Positions 41,653 to 50,517 of a stretch of 64,000 bases of DNA are shown piece by piece (the first letter of the stretch is position 1; every line of letters starts with the position of its first letter). A model generated the notes under the pieces. That model did not search any database and was not told where the DNA came from. It worked only from the letters and a program-made list of their open reading frames with translations. The position numbers were made by a program, and so were the translations under genes. The stretch comes from JASFBA01 sp036172265 (GTDB lineage: Bacteria; Chloroflexota; Chloroflexia; DTKN01). Where the stretch lies: NCBI GenBank assembly GCA_036172265.1, contig JASFBA010000084.1, forward strand, positions 1 through 64,000. The letters are read 5' to 3'.

Positions 41653-43152
41653 CTACTGTCCTGGCGCGGGGTCAGACCGACCCAACTTTCCCAGAGCCAC
41701 CGTCAGCCCCTTTTGGGTGAGGAGCAGGGCGAAGGTGCTGCGCAACGGCGACATCCGGGCCATCTCCTCCGCCGCTGCTGCGGCAATGGCTGCCAGCACG
41801 TCTTCCCGGGCCCTGGCCAGCCAGCCGGCCGTGTCGCGCAACCGACGGGCGTATCGGAGGCAGACCTCCGGGGGAAATTCGCTCTGCACCAGGGCAACGA
41901 TGGCCAGGGCAATTTGCTGTTCCTCCGGATGGGGAAGGTTTGCTCGAAAGAGATTCTGTGCTGTGGCCTCCACCCTTTCGCTTTCCAGAAACCAGGAGGC
42001 CAAGTACGGATGGGCCAGGAAGAGGGAAACGGCCTCGTAGGAGAGGATGCCCGGAATATGGGGCAGGGTCGGCGGCTCTTCTTCCTCCGTATAACCCCAG
42101 ATGCGCCCGCAGAAGAAGCGGTACTCCAGGGGATAGGGCAGGCCACAGGCCTCGTTCCAAGCCAGGGCCTCGCGCAGAAGGTGCTGAGCATAGGCCCAGG
42201 AGGCCTCCAGGAGGTAAAGACCGGTCCAGGGATGGGGAGCAGGATACACACTTCCTCTGGGGCCGGCCGGGGGCAGTTCAGCCGGTCGGTAGGCCATCTC
42301 GTAGGCCCCCTCGATGCCCCGCCCGTCGTTCAGGAAGAGGTGCAGGACACGCGGGGTTTCCTCGCTCAGGAAAAGGAGCAGGCGGTTTCCGCCCCCATCC
42401 GGCGGGCTGATCAGGATACGTTTCTCCGGCGGCGGAGGGGGGAGAGGCCGGTCGGGGACACCGCTCAGGAGAAGTTTGCGTTGTATTCGCTCGACCCAGG
42501 GCTGGCGAACAGGGGGGAGGTTGGGCCGGATGATCTGCAGGGCCTGCAGGGCTTCCGGTCGGCGGATTTTCCCCAACGCCTCCAGCGCCGGCCGAGCGAT
42601 GCTTTCTCGTTCATCCAGAGCGAAGAAGCGCAAGGCTTCGATGGCCGGCGGACTGGCCGCTTCCCGAAAGCGGCGGATGGCGTAGAGAATCTCGGAGGGG
42701 GGCTGGGCGTGGATGATCGAGAGATAGTCCATCCGGAGCGAATAGGCTTCCTCCGGGGTATCCTCCAGGAGAGCATTGACAGCCACTTCGGTGGGATTGC
42801 CCAGGGCGTTGAAGAGGGCTTCGTCCGTCGGTTCCCCCAGGAACTGGTCCAAAAGGACCAGGGCTACGATGCGCCGACGGGCCGAACTTTCCGGGGAGAG
42901 GATGGCTCGGCGCAATGCTTCGACCACCTGCCCGCGTTCCGGAATCTGGGCCAAGGTGCGCCCCAGGGCGCGCACCATCCAAGGGTCCGGTGTATCGAGA
43001 TAGCGCAGAGCGATGGGCAGGGCGGCCAAGCCGTGTTCCTCCAGAGCACCCAGGAAGGAACGGCTTTCTTCCTCCGTGCGTGCCTGCGCTAGCCCCTCAA
43101 GGGCACTTTGGATTTCCCGACGGCGCTGGAGGGTAGTCAGAACCCGGCCCAT
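41653..43152 (-). CDS. HEAT-repeat-like protein of unknown function
   Basis: The 499-residue protein is helical. Its N-terminal half (about 10-215) shows repeated HEAT-like helical pairs ('ALPIALRYLDTPDPWMVRALGRTLAQI', 'RESIARPALEALGKIRRPEALQAL'). After a proline stretch (about 230) the second half has no family I recognise ('GYTEEEEPPTLPHIPGILSYEAVSLFLAHPYLASWFL'; middle shown only). ATG 43152 means a 56-bp overlap with thiF in another frame. The larger frame upstream is antisense-like and rejected. It may be a scaffold for the ThiF/radical SAM modification pathway. Confidence 0.65.
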   Translation of the reverse strand: MGRVLTTLQRRREIQSALEGLAQARTEEESRSFLGALEEHGLAALPIALRYLDTPDPWMVRALGRTLAQIPERGQVVEALRRAILSPESSARRRIVALVLLDQFLGEPTDEALFNALGNPTEVAVNALLEDTPEEAYSLRMDYLSIIHAQPPSEILYAIRRFREAASPPAIEALRFFALDERESIARPALEALGKIRRPEALQALQIIRPNLPPVRQPWVERIQRKLLLSGVPDRPLPPPPPEKRILISPPDGGGNRLLLFLSEETPRVLHLFLNDGRGIEGAYEMAYRPAELPPAGPRGSVYPAPHPWTGLYLLEASWAYAQHLLREALAWNEACGLPYPLEYRFFCGRIWGYTEEEEPPTLPHIPGILSYEAVSLFLAHPYLASWFLESERVEATAQNLFRANLPHPEEQQIALAIVALVQSEFPPEVCLRYARRLRDTAGWLARAREDVLAAIAAAAAEEMARMSPLRSTFALLLTQKGLTVALGKLGRSDPAPGQ

Positions 43153-44023
43153 CTCCGGCTTGCTCCCCGCTTTCGCCGATGGAGAAGATTTCCACCGTGC
43201 CTGCTTCCAGGTCCACAAAGAGGAGGCGGCGGCGCAGCAACTCGCCCCGGCCCAGGAGGATTTTGAGCACCTCGGCCACCTGGAAGGCGGCCACCAGTGC
43301 CGGTGTGGGGGCCGGCGTGCCCAGGAAAAATTCGGCCCCGTATGCCGGCCCCTGGCCGCCGCCGTAAAGCCGGGAAAGCGTCTCCTCGCCGGGGAAGACG
43401 GTGGAGACCTGGCCGATGAAGCCGGCGATGGCCCCGTGGACCAGGGGCAGGCCCAGTTGGGCGGCGGCCACTTGAAGCAGGAGTCGGTCGCGGGGCGTAT
43501 CCAGGGCGTCCACGACCACATCGGCACCGGCTAAAAGTTCTGGCAGGTTTTCCGCCGTGGCCAAGGCAACCCTAACCGTTACTTCCACCGCCGGGTTCAC
43601 CCTCGCTACACGCTCGGCGGCCACCTCGGCCTTGAGCCGGCCCAGGCCGTCCAGCGTGCCGAGGGTCTGCCGGTTCAGGTTATGAGGGACAAAACGGTCT
43701 CCGTTTATAACGATCAGCCGGCCGACCCCGCTGCGGGCCAACCCCTCGATGACGTGGCCGCCCAGCCCGCCGCAGCCGACCACGGCCACGCATCGCTCCA
43801 GCAGCCGGCGCTGCCCCTCCCAGCCAAAGAGGCCCAGGTTACGGAGGTAACGTTCGGGAAGCAGCCCTTCGTCCAGGGCCCGGAGTTCGATCTGTCGGAG
43901 CGGCTGGCCGGACTGCCGGGCCGCTTCCGCTAATGCTTCCGGTGGAAGGGTGGGGACTGCCTCTCCGCCGGGGCCGGGCAATAGCCGGACCTTTCCTCGC
44001 AATTCTCGCAGCCATTCTTCCAT
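43097..44023 (-). CDS. ThiF/MoeB-type E1-like adenylyltransferase
   Basis: The 308-residue protein has the nucleotide-binding motif 'VAVVGCGGLGGHVIEGLARSGVG' and E1-family 'INGDRFVPHNLNRQTL' and 'VVVDALDTPRDRLLL' (the Asp that positions ATP/Mg). It lacks the CxxC zinc pairs seen in MoeB and ThiF. An N-terminal extension of about 70 residues is present. It would adenylate the C-terminal glycine of the adjacent ThiS/MoaD-like protein (5-bp gap), for sulfur transfer or conjugation. In other genomes such pairs often serve tungsto-/molybdopterin aldehyde oxidoreductases; none is seen here. Confidence 0.85.
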   Translation of the reverse strand: MEEWLRELRGKVRLLPGPGGEAVPTLPPEALAEAARQSGQPLRQIELRALDEGLLPERYLRNLGLFGWEGQRRLLERCVAVVGCGGLGGHVIEGLARSGVGRLIVINGDRFVPHNLNRQTLGTLDGLGRLKAEVAAERVARVNPAVEVTVRVALATAENLPELLAGADVVVDALDTPRDRLLLQVAAAQLGLPLVHGAIAGFIGQVSTVFPGEETLSRLYGGGQGPAYGAEFFLGTPAPTPALVAAFQVAEVLKILLGRGELLRRRLLFVDLEAGTVEIFSIGESGEQAGDGPGSDYPPAPSGNPKCP

Positions 44024-44028
44024 CGAGA

Positions 44029-44271
44029 CTACCCACCCGCCACGGCCGGGAAGAGGTCCACTCGGTCCCCATCCTGCAGGACGGCCTCGCGGGATAGAGC
44101 CCGTCGGTTGACGAAGACGGTCTGCACTTCGGCCGAGGGGATACCCAATCCGGCCAGAAGGTCCAGCACCGTGCTCCCGGCCGGGAGGAGCACCTTTTCA
44201 CCCTCGCCTAAGGATCCGGCCGGCCGATAGCGCCGCAGACTGGCATAGAGGCGAATTTCCACCTCGATCAT
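44029..44271 (-). CDS. ThiS/MoaD-family sulfur-carrier protein
   Basis: This 80-residue beta-grasp protein ends in VAGG, the diglycine needed for adenylation and thiocarboxylation. 'IRLYASLRRYRPAG' and 'VFVNRRALSREAVLQDGDRVDLFPAVAGG' (core DGDRVDLFPAVAGG) match the MoaD branch better than ThiS. ATG 44271 has TGGAGGTGGCC upstream; the ATG at 44289 is less likely. First gene of the operon from promoter 44289-44317. Confidence 0.88.
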   Translation of the reverse strand: MIEVEIRLYASLRRYRPAGSLGEGEKVLLPAGSTVLDLLAGLGIPSAEVQTVFVNRRALSREAVLQDGDRVDLFPAVAGG

Positions 44272-44288
44272 GGCCACCTCCAGGCCCA

Positions 44289-44317
44289 ATTATACATGGG
44301 GAAAGGACGAGAGGCAA
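44289..44317 (-). promoter_or_regulatory. Promoter for the ThiS-ThiF-HEAT-radical SAM operon
   Basis: On the minus strand, TTGCCT (44317-44312), 17 bp and TATAAT (44294-44289). The -10 lies only about 18 bp upstream of ATG 44271, so the leader is very short. Confidence 0.65.
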
Positions 44318-44525
44318 ATTGTTCGTTGATCGTTCGTTGTTGGTCATTTGTCTGTGGTCGTCAGGAAGCCCCAGGTCACTGGCGAGGACGGCCGCTTTGC
44401 CTTCAAGGGAGTTCGCGACGGTTTCCGGACTCGTTCGGGCGGCAATAGAGCGAATCGGGTTCGCAACCGGCGCCCTCTAGTTGCAGGGTGGTGTGGGTGA
44501 TATTGCCGCGGAGGCAGAGAACCTC

Positions 44526-45062
44526 CTACAAGGATAGAGGGCGGTCCATCCGCCGGGCGCAGTGGGGGCAGAAGTCGGCCCCCTTGAAATCGGTATCGGC
44601 CAAGGTGTTGGAGAAATGCATCACGCAGCGTCGGTCGGGGCAATGCCCCAGGCCTATGGTGTGTCCGAGTTCGTGCACCGCCTCCTTAAGGGCACGAAGG
44701 CGGAAACGTTCCCTATCCTCGGGTTGACCGTAAAAGGCGGGGTGCAAGCGGGCCAACGCCACCAGTGCCTCCCGGCCGGAAATGGAGGCCTGGCCGAAGA
44801 CAAAGTTCAGCCCCGGCGTATAGAGATCGGCCTCGGCCAGGCCCAGGAGTCGCCAGGCTTCGCCGGGGAGGGCGCGCAGCCGTTCCAACAAGTCGTCGCT
44901 GCGGTACTGCCTCCGGCTGGCGTCGTAGGCCTCGGCCGGCAGGGACATCGCCGGCCCGGAGGCCCAGGGCCGGCCGAAACGGACCTGGAGTTCTTCTCCC
45001 AGCCAGGGTAAGAGGCCGGGGGGAAGCGGCCCAATGGGAACAAGGAGAAGTTCGCCGGCCAT
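44526..45062 (-). CDS. amzA: Archaemetzincin-type zinc metalloprotease
   Basis: The 178-residue protein carries the archaemetzincin signature HELGHTIGLGHC (HExxHxxGxxHC) followed by 'RRCVMHFSN' (Met-turn) and 'DFCPHC', the CxxC that binds a structural zinc with the earlier cysteines. Length is normal. It is cytoplasmic, as no signal peptide is present. ATG 45062 overlaps the stop of the FBP aldolase/phosphatase gene by one base (TGATG), so it is co-translated. Substrates of bacterial archaemetzincins are not known to me. Confidence 0.9.
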   Translation of the reverse strand: MAGELLLVPIGPLPPGLLPWLGEELQVRFGRPWASGPAMSLPAEAYDASRRQYRSDDLLERLRALPGEAWRLLGLAEADLYTPGLNFVFGQASISGREALVALARLHPAFYGQPEDRERFRLRALKEAVHELGHTIGLGHCPDRRCVMHFSNTLADTDFKGADFCPHCARRMDRPLSL

Positions 45063-46159
45063 CACTCCTCCAGCGGCTCGAAGCGCTTCTGCAGCCGGGC
45101 CATCACCTCCGGCATGGTGGTATATTCCATCTCCTCCAGCGGCAGGCGGTGCGGCTCGAAGGGGCCGTGGCGGCGCAGATGCTCGGCAATTACGTTGCAC
45201 ATCCGGCGGGCTTCGTCAAAACTGGGGTCGTCGAACATATCGCGGGGGCCGATCAAACGGCCTTCGGCCAGTTGGAAGCCCAGGGCCACCACCCGGGGTG
45301 GGCCGTCGAATCGGCTGGGGTTGCTCCGCTCCACCGGAACCGGCATCAACGGGCCGTAGTGGGAACCGCGCATCCAGCCCTCGACGATATGGGGCATGGA
45401 GAACGGCTCCAGCACCTCCCCTACCGCCGGAAACTCGCCCTGGCAGCGGACGATGCAGACCGGGTCGTCTTTCCCCACGTAGTGGCCGGCGATGAGCGCC
45501 AGGCGCTGGGTTGAGGAGACGGCGGCCACCTTTCCCTCCCGCGTATAAACCGCTTTGACCATATAGCGGCCGGAAGCCCCGATAAAGACCAGGAGGTCGT
45601 AACTTTCCTCCGGGGTAAAGAAGGAGATGCGCCGATGCCCCTTGACGTCGTGTACCTCGAAGCGAAAGCCCGCATGCATGGAGGGGGAGATGACCAGGCC
45701 GGCCGTGTTGAAGGGGTCGGCGAAGATCCGGTAGAGCGGCATGTTCCAGGCCCCGGCCGAGGTCTTGTCGGCCATGAAGACAATGACCGGTTCGCTCGGG
45801 CGTTCCTCCAGTTCCATCTCGGCCACGCCGGGGCCCATCCCGCGCACGTTGCCGGAAAAGGCATCGGAGAGGAGGTCCTGGCCGGCCCCATAGAGTTTCA
45901 TCTCCCGGGCCACCCGCGTGCATTCTTGGAACGTCTCCCAAGCCACCTGATGGACCTCCGCGTCGTTCGTCCCCCGGCGATGGGTCATCACGAGTTCCAG
46001 GTCGTCACCTACCCGGGTAACGTGGAAATCAAGGAGCAACCCACGGTGGCGGGCCTGGTCCAGACATTCGGCGGCCCGCTCCAGGAGTGCCGGATGGATG
46101 CTAGAGTGTCCCACATAGCCGCCGACATCGGCCTTGATGACGCTCAGCGTGACTTTCAT
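45062..46159 (-). CDS. Class V (archaeal-type) fructose-1,6-bisphosphatase / FBP aldolase
   Basis: The 365-residue protein begins MKVTLSVIKADVGGYVGHSS, the characteristic N-terminus of the bifunctional FBP aldolase/phosphatase of archaea and deep-branching bacteria. Other recognisable blocks are 'LVMTHRRGTNDAEVHQ', 'VIVFMADKTSAGAWN' (metal-binding type Asp) and 'ESYDLLVFIGASGRY'. The enzyme condenses triose phosphates and dephosphorylates FBP, giving a one-way gluconeogenic step. ATG 46159 follows GGGAGGTTGTC. It sits 17 bp downstream of a ROK kinase and is coupled to amzA. Confidence 0.88.
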   Translation of the reverse strand: MKVTLSVIKADVGGYVGHSSIHPALLERAAECLDQARHRGLLLDFHVTRVGDDLELVMTHRRGTNDAEVHQVAWETFQECTRVAREMKLYGAGQDLLSDAFSGNVRGMGPGVAEMELEERPSEPVIVFMADKTSAGAWNMPLYRIFADPFNTAGLVISPSMHAGFRFEVHDVKGHRRISFFTPEESYDLLVFIGASGRYMVKAVYTREGKVAAVSSTQRLALIAGHYVGKDDPVCIVRCQGEFPAVGEVLEPFSMPHIVEGWMRGSHYGPLMPVPVERSNPSRFDGPPRVVALGFQLAEGRLIGPRDMFDDPSFDEARRMCNVIAEHLRRHGPFEPHRLPLEEMEYTTMPEVMARLQKRFEPLEE

Positions 46160-46176
46160 GACAACCTCCCCACTCG

Positions 46177-47190
46177 CTACTCCTCCAGGCTTCTGAGCGC
46201 CAGGGCAATGGCCCCGACGACTACAGAGGCTTCGCCCAACGTCCCCTGGACGATCCGCACGGCGCTGCCGGGGACGGCCATCGCCAGGCGGGAGACCTCC
46301 TCCCGGAGCGGCTCCAGGAGGTCCTCGCCGGCCAGCCGGGCCACGATGCCTCCCAGGACGATCATCTCCGGGTTGAGGAGGTTCACCAGGTTGGAGACGG
46401 CGATGGCCAAGTAGTGGGCCGCCTCCGCAAGTGCCAGGCGGGAAGGGGCATGGCCCTGGCGGGCCGCCTCGACCACATCCTGGAAACGCAGCCCTCGCCC
46501 TTCTTCCTGCGCCCGGGCCTCCAGTGGGCCGGGGTCGTCGCGGGCCAGTTCGTGGGCCCGGGCAATGAGCGCCGGGGCCGAGACGAGGGCCTCCAGATGG
46601 CCCGGCCGGCCGCAACTGCACTCCGGCCCATCCTCCAGGACCAGGGTATGGCCGATCTCACCGGCCGTGGTGGTGGCTCCCCGGTAGAGTTGGCCCTCCA
46701 CCACCATTCCCCCGCCGACGCCGCTGCTCAGGTGGATGTAGAAGAGGTTGCGTGCGCCGCGGCCGGCACCATAGAGTGCCTCTCCCAGCGCCGTCACCCG
46801 GGCGTCGTTGTCCACCAGTGTGGCGGTAGAAAAGGCCTCCTCAAAGACCTGCCGCAACGGATAGTGTTCCCAGCCCGGCATCCGATGGGAGATAATGGTT
46901 ACGCCCTGGTGCACATCCACCGGCCCCCCGAAGCCGATACCGATGCGCAGGAGTTGCTTCGGCTCCAGACGGCTCTCCCGCAGAAGGGAACGGGCCATCC
47001 CCAAAGTGGACAACACCACCTGGGAGGCTTCCATCTCCCGCTCCAGCGGCTGCTGGAGCGTGCGTAGGAGTTTTCCCTGCCCATCGGCTAGGGCGACCTG
47101 CAAGCCGTATCCGCCGATGTCTATCCCCAGGAGGTATCCGCCTAACCCCAGCAGAGACCCGGTCCGTGGCTCAGAATGCGTCCGTGCCAA
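46177..47190 (-). CDS. ROK-family sugar kinase/regulator
   Basis: The 337-residue protein is a ROK kinase (probably glucokinase-like). It has the ATP-binding 'YLLGIDIGGYGLQVALAD', the sugar-contacting 'LVDNDARVTALGEALYGAG' and 'GEIGHTLVLEDGPECSCGRPGHLEAL', in which His plus three cysteines form the ROK zinc site. There is no N-terminal HTH, so it is an enzyme rather than a repressor. The start is TTG 47190 with GAGGAGG upstream. It heads the ROK-FBP aldolase/phosphatase-amzA operon, which places phosphorylation of a hexose beside gluconeogenesis. Confidence 0.87.
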   Translation of the reverse strand: MARTHSEPRTGSLLGLGGYLLGIDIGGYGLQVALADGQGKLLRTLQQPLEREMEASQVVLSTLGMARSLLRESRLEPKQLLRIGIGFGGPVDVHQGVTIISHRMPGWEHYPLRQVFEEAFSTATLVDNDARVTALGEALYGAGRGARNLFYIHLSSGVGGGMVVEGQLYRGATTTAGEIGHTLVLEDGPECSCGRPGHLEALVSAPALIARAHELARDDPGPLEARAQEEGRGLRFQDVVEAARQGHAPSRLALAEAAHYLAIAVSNLVNLLNPEMIVLGGIVARLAGEDLLEPLREEVSRLAMAVPGSAVRIVQGTLGEASVVVGAIALALRSLEE

Positions 47191-47228
47191 CTCATCCTCC
47201 TCACTTTTCGTCTTTCTATCCTGATGTC

Positions 47229-47257
47229 ATTCTACTACACTCCTCCCCCGTACGCAA
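47229..47257 (-). promoter_or_regulatory. Promoter for the ROK operon
   Basis: On the minus strand, TTGCGT (47257-47252), 17 bp and TAGAAT (47234-47229), about 40 bp upstream of the TTG start. Confidence 0.65.
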
Positions 47258-47263
47258 CAACGG

Positions 47264-47308
47264 GCATCGCTCATCATTCGGCAGGTCGGAATGTCAATCC
47301 GACCTACG
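47264..47308. repeat. REP-like palindromic repeat, copy 3 (inverted)
   Basis: CATCGCTCATCATTCGG is followed by CAGGTCGGAATGTCAATCCGACCTAC. This is the reverse complement of the tail and core of copies 1 and 2. The core TCGGAATGTCAATCCGA is itself a near-palindrome. Confidence 0.72.
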
Positions 47309-47447
47309 GCTGGGGCTTTTGATATAAAAGCCGTGAGCAGGTTCAGAACCCGCCCTCACGGCGCCACGCGGTCTGTCAGGTAGGAGACCCAACCCAGGTC
47401 TCTCCGATATGTTGGAGCATTGAAAAGCCCTGCCTTACGGCCAGGGC

Positions 47448-47476
47448 TTGACAAAAAGGCCAAATCCGAGTATGCT
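47448..47476 (+). promoter_or_regulatory. Promoter for cvpA-mutS2
   Basis: TTGACA (47448-47453), 17 bp and TATGCT (47471-47476). GGAGGT precedes ATG 47503. Confidence 0.75.
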
Positions 47477-47502
47477 GGAGTAGCAAAAAGTGGAGGTAAA
47501 CG

Positions 47503-48078
47503 ATGTCCTTTTTATACTTTATCCCCTGGCTGGACATCTTCCTGGCCCTTCTTTTCCTGGGCCTGGTGGTTCTGGGCTTCTGGCAGGGGATGCTCAAGGA
47601 GATCTGGCTTATCCTTTCCCTTTACCTGGGCACCATCGTGGCTTCCCTCTACGGGGACTATGTGGGAGGCCTGATACGGAAACAGGTCGGGAGCCAGGGG
47701 CCCGAGGCCGAACGCATCGCCAGCGCCTGGGGCTTTTTCATCGCCCTGATTCTCTCCACAGCCATCTTCTTCACCATCCTTTACCTCCTGGGCGGCCACC
47801 TGAAACTGCGGGCATCCTTGCTTGCCCTGGACAAGATCGGTGGGACTGCCCTGGGCCTGGTGAGCGCCTTTGCTATAACCGCCCTGAGCGCCTTCATCTT
47901 GAAAGCGCTTCTGGGGAGTGTCAGCGTGCCCGAATGGGCCTTTGTGGGCATGCTCCAGCGGCAGGCACCGACCTCCCCCCTCCTCAACCTCTTCGATAGC
48001 ACCCGCACGACCCTCCTTTCTACCTTCCGCTTCTGGCTGCCCGAACTGCCCGCCTTCCTGGCCCCGCCGGCCCCATAG
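47503..48078 (+). CDS. cvpA: CvpA-family membrane protein
   Basis: The 191-residue protein has four predicted transmembrane helices (about 8-28, 34-54, 78-98, 110-135). The opening pattern 'LDIFLALLFLGLVVLGFWQGMLKEIWLI' (core GFWQGMLKE) is the CvpA signature. The family is linked to envelope homeostasis and colicin V export, and often precedes mutS2, as here (2-bp gap). Confidence 0.85.
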   Translation: MSFLYFIPWLDIFLALLFLGLVVLGFWQGMLKEIWLILSLYLGTIVASLYGDYVGGLIRKQVGSQGPEAERIASAWGFFIALILSTAIFFTILYLLGGHLKLRASLLALDKIGGTALGLVSAFAITALSAFILKALLGSVSVPEWAFVGMLQRQAPTSPLLNLFDSTRTTLLSTFRFWLPELPAFLAPPAP

Positions 48079-48080
48079 CC

Positions 48081-50510
48081 ATGCACGAGCCTTCGCTTAT
48101 CGCCCTGGAATATCCCAAAATCCTGGAACGGCTGGCCCGCCACACCTCCTTCTCCACCGGCCGCGAAAGGGCGCTCTCCCTCCGCCCCAGCGTAGATCTG
48201 GAGGAGGTCCGCCGCCGGCAGGCCGCCACCAGCGAGGCCGTCCGCCTGCTCCGGGCCGGTTCCCCCCTCGGCGTCGGCGGTGCCCGCGACGTCCGGCCGC
48301 TTGTGGAGAGGGCCGAGCGACAGGGGACTCTGGAAGCGCACCAGTTTCTGGACATCCTTTCCACCCTCCAGGCATCCGGCCAACTGCAGCGGGCCCTTCA
48401 GCGCCTGGATGGGACCTTCCCGATGCTGCGCAACCTGATTCCCGACCTCTACCCTCTGCCGGCCCTTCAGCAGGCCATCGCCCGCTGCATCGGCCCCCAG
48501 GGAGAGGTGCTCGACGGTGCCAGCCCCCGCCTGGGAGCCATCCGTGCCGAAATCCGCCTCCTCCAGAACCGCCTCCAGGAGCGGATGCAAACTCTCCTCC
48601 AGCGCTACCGGTCCATCCTCCAGGAGCCCATCATCACCCAGCGCCAGGGCCGCTACGTGCTGGCGGTACGGGCCGATAGCAAACGCCGGCTGCGCGGCCT
48701 GGTCCACGACCACTCCGCCAGCGGTGCCACCCTTTACATCGAGCCGCTGGAAGTGGTGGAGATGGGGAACGAACTCCGGGAACTCCAACTGGCCGAGGAG
48801 GAAGAGGTCCGCCGCATCTTGACCGAACTCTCGGAACAAGTGGCCGGGGCGGGAGAAGCCATCCGCCGGACGGTGGAGACGCTGGCCGAGATGGACCTCA
48901 TTTTAGCCCGGGCACGTTTCAGCCTGGAACTGGAAGCGGCCGAACCGGCCCTGGTCGTGCATCGGGAGGAACGTTACGACTTCCTGCCGCCGACCGAATC
49001 GGCCCCGGGAGAGTGGCCGGCCGCTTCTCCTCTGCCCTCCGGCGAACCGCCGCTCTTCCTGAAGCGGGCCCGCCACCCGCTTCTGAATCCGGCCACCGTC
49101 GTGCCGATCGACGTCTATGTCGGCGGGACTTTCCGCATCCTGGTCATCACCGGGCCGAACACCGGGGGCAAGACGGTGGCCCTGAAGACGGTAGGCCTCC
49201 TCAACCTCATGGCCCAGGCCGGGATGCACCTGCCGGTGGAAAGGGGCTCGCGCATCCCCCTAGTCAACCAGGTCTTTGCCGATATCGGCGACGAACAATC
49301 CATCGAGCAGAACCTTTCCACCTTCTCCTCCCATATGACCCGCATCATCGAGGTGCTCCAGGGGGCCGGGGCCAACTCCCTGGTGTTGCTGGACGAACTG
49401 GGGGCAGGGACGGATCCGGTAGAGGGGTCGGCCCTGGCCCGGGCGCTCATCGAGGCGCTCCTGGAGCGGGGTTGCCTGACGCTGGTGACCACCCACCACT
49501 CCGAACTCAAGGCCTATGCCTACGCCACCCCCGGCGTGGAGAACGCCTGCGTGGAGTTCGACGTGGAGACGCTTTCCCCTACCTACGTGCTGACCATCGG
49601 GTTACCCGGACGCTCCAACGCCCTGGCCATCGCCGGCCGGCTGGGGCTGAACCCGGCCATTATCGAGCGGGCACGTCGCTGGCTGCGTCCGGAAGACCTC
49701 CAGGTGGAAAGCCTCCTCCAGGAAATCCAGCGGCAGCGGGATGAGATGCGCGCCGCCCTGGAGGAAGCGGCTGCTGCCCGCGAGCACGCCCGCAACCTGG
49801 AAAAACGCCTGGAGCGGGAAATTTACGACCTGGAGCGCCGCCGGCACGAGATCCTTGCTCAGGCCCGGGCAGAGGCGGAAAAGGCCCTGGAGGAAGTGCG
49901 TGCCCGGGTGGAGGCGCTACAGCGCGAGATCGCCCGCGCCGGCCTCACCCGCGAGGAACTGGCCCAGGCCCGGAGACGCCTGGAGGAAGCGGAAGAGGCA
50001 TTGCCGGAGGTTCCCCCTTTTCCGTCGGAGGAGGCTGTTCGGGAAGAAATTGGGACACAACCCCTGCGACCCGGAGATGCCGTCTGGGTGGAAAGCCTGG
50101 GCACATCGGCCGAGGTGCTTTCCCCGCCCGATGCAGAGGGCCAGGTGGAACTCCTGGTGGGGCGCTTCAAGATGCGCCGGCCGATAGAGGACCTCCGCAG
50201 GACCGGCCGGCCGGAAATTCCCGCCCGGTCAGCCGTGCATCTGCCCACCCCACCCCGTTCCGTCCCCCTGGAACTGGAGATCCGCGGCTGGCGGGTCGCC
50301 GAGGCCGAGCAGACCTTGGACCGCTACCTGAACGATGCTTACCTTGCCGGCCTGCCCTTTGTCCGAATCATCCACGGCAAAGGCACCGGAACGTTGCGCC
50401 GGGTGGTGCGGGAAATCCTGGCCTCCCATCCCCTGGTAGCCTCCTTCGAAGGTGCCCCCGAACGCGACGGCGGCGAGGGGGTGACCATCGTCCGCCTGAT
50501 CGCCCGCTAG
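48081..50510 (+). CDS. mutS2: MutS2 endonuclease/ATPase with Smr domain
   Basis: The 809-residue protein lacks the mismatch-recognition domain of MutS. It has a clamp/lever region, then an ABC-type ATPase with Walker A 'ITGPNTGGKTVALKTVGLL' and Walker B 'LVLLDELGAGTDPVEG' plus the 'STFSSHMTRI' signature, a long coiled coil (about 530-640), a KOW-like segment (about 660-700) and a C-terminal Smr domain with 'LEIRGWRVAEAEQTLDRYL' and 'VRIIHGKGTGTLR'. MutS2 proteins suppress recombination and rescue collided ribosomes. It is co-transcribed with cvpA. Confidence 0.95.
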   Translation: MHEPSLIALEYPKILERLARHTSFSTGRERALSLRPSVDLEEVRRRQAATSEAVRLLRAGSPLGVGGARDVRPLVERAERQGTLEAHQFLDILSTLQASGQLQRALQRLDGTFPMLRNLIPDLYPLPALQQAIARCIGPQGEVLDGASPRLGAIRAEIRLLQNRLQERMQTLLQRYRSILQEPIITQRQGRYVLAVRADSKRRLRGLVHDHSASGATLYIEPLEVVEMGNELRELQLAEEEEVRRILTELSEQVAGAGEAIRRTVETLAEMDLILARARFSLELEAAEPALVVHREERYDFLPPTESAPGEWPAASPLPSGEPPLFLKRARHPLLNPATVVPIDVYVGGTFRILVITGPNTGGKTVALKTVGLLNLMAQAGMHLPVERGSRIPLVNQVFADIGDEQSIEQNLSTFSSHMTRIIEVLQGAGANSLVLLDELGAGTDPVEGSALARALIEALLERGCLTLVTTHHSELKAYAYATPGVENACVEFDVETLSPTYVLTIGLPGRSNALAIAGRLGLNPAIIERARRWLRPEDLQVESLLQEIQRQRDEMRAALEEAAAAREHARNLEKRLEREIYDLERRRHEILAQARAEAEKALEEVRARVEALQREIARAGLTREELAQARRRLEEAEEALPEVPPFPSEEAVREEIGTQPLRPGDAVWVESLGTSAEVLSPPDAEGQVELLVGRFKMRRPIEDLRRTGRPEIPARSAVHLPTPPRSVPLELEIRGWRVAEAEQTLDRYLNDAYLAGLPFVRIIHGKGTGTLRRVVREILASHPLVASFEGAPERDGGEGVTIVRLIAR

Positions 50511-50517
50511 GCGAGCC

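Larger units (their letters stand above)
47191..47502. other. 312-bp divergent intergenic region
   Basis: It holds the ROK promoter (47229-47257 minus), REP-like copy 3 (47264-47308), the palindromic run GGAGACC-CAACCCA-GGTCTC near 47383-47402, a small GCCCTG/CAGGGC stem near 47428-47446 and the cvpA promoter (47448-47476 plus). No gene. Confidence 0.55.

Noticed and set aside
43153..43527. N-terminal extension of the HEAT protein into thiF
   Set aside because: The extra segment is antisense-like Arg/Pro/Trp-rich sequence from the overlapping frame; ATG 43152 is the first sensible start.
44290..44525. Small gene or RNA between the ThiS operon promoter and amzA
   Set aside because: Only short frames without start signals were seen, plus a degenerate CGTTGATCGTTCGTTG-type simple repeat near 44321-44340.
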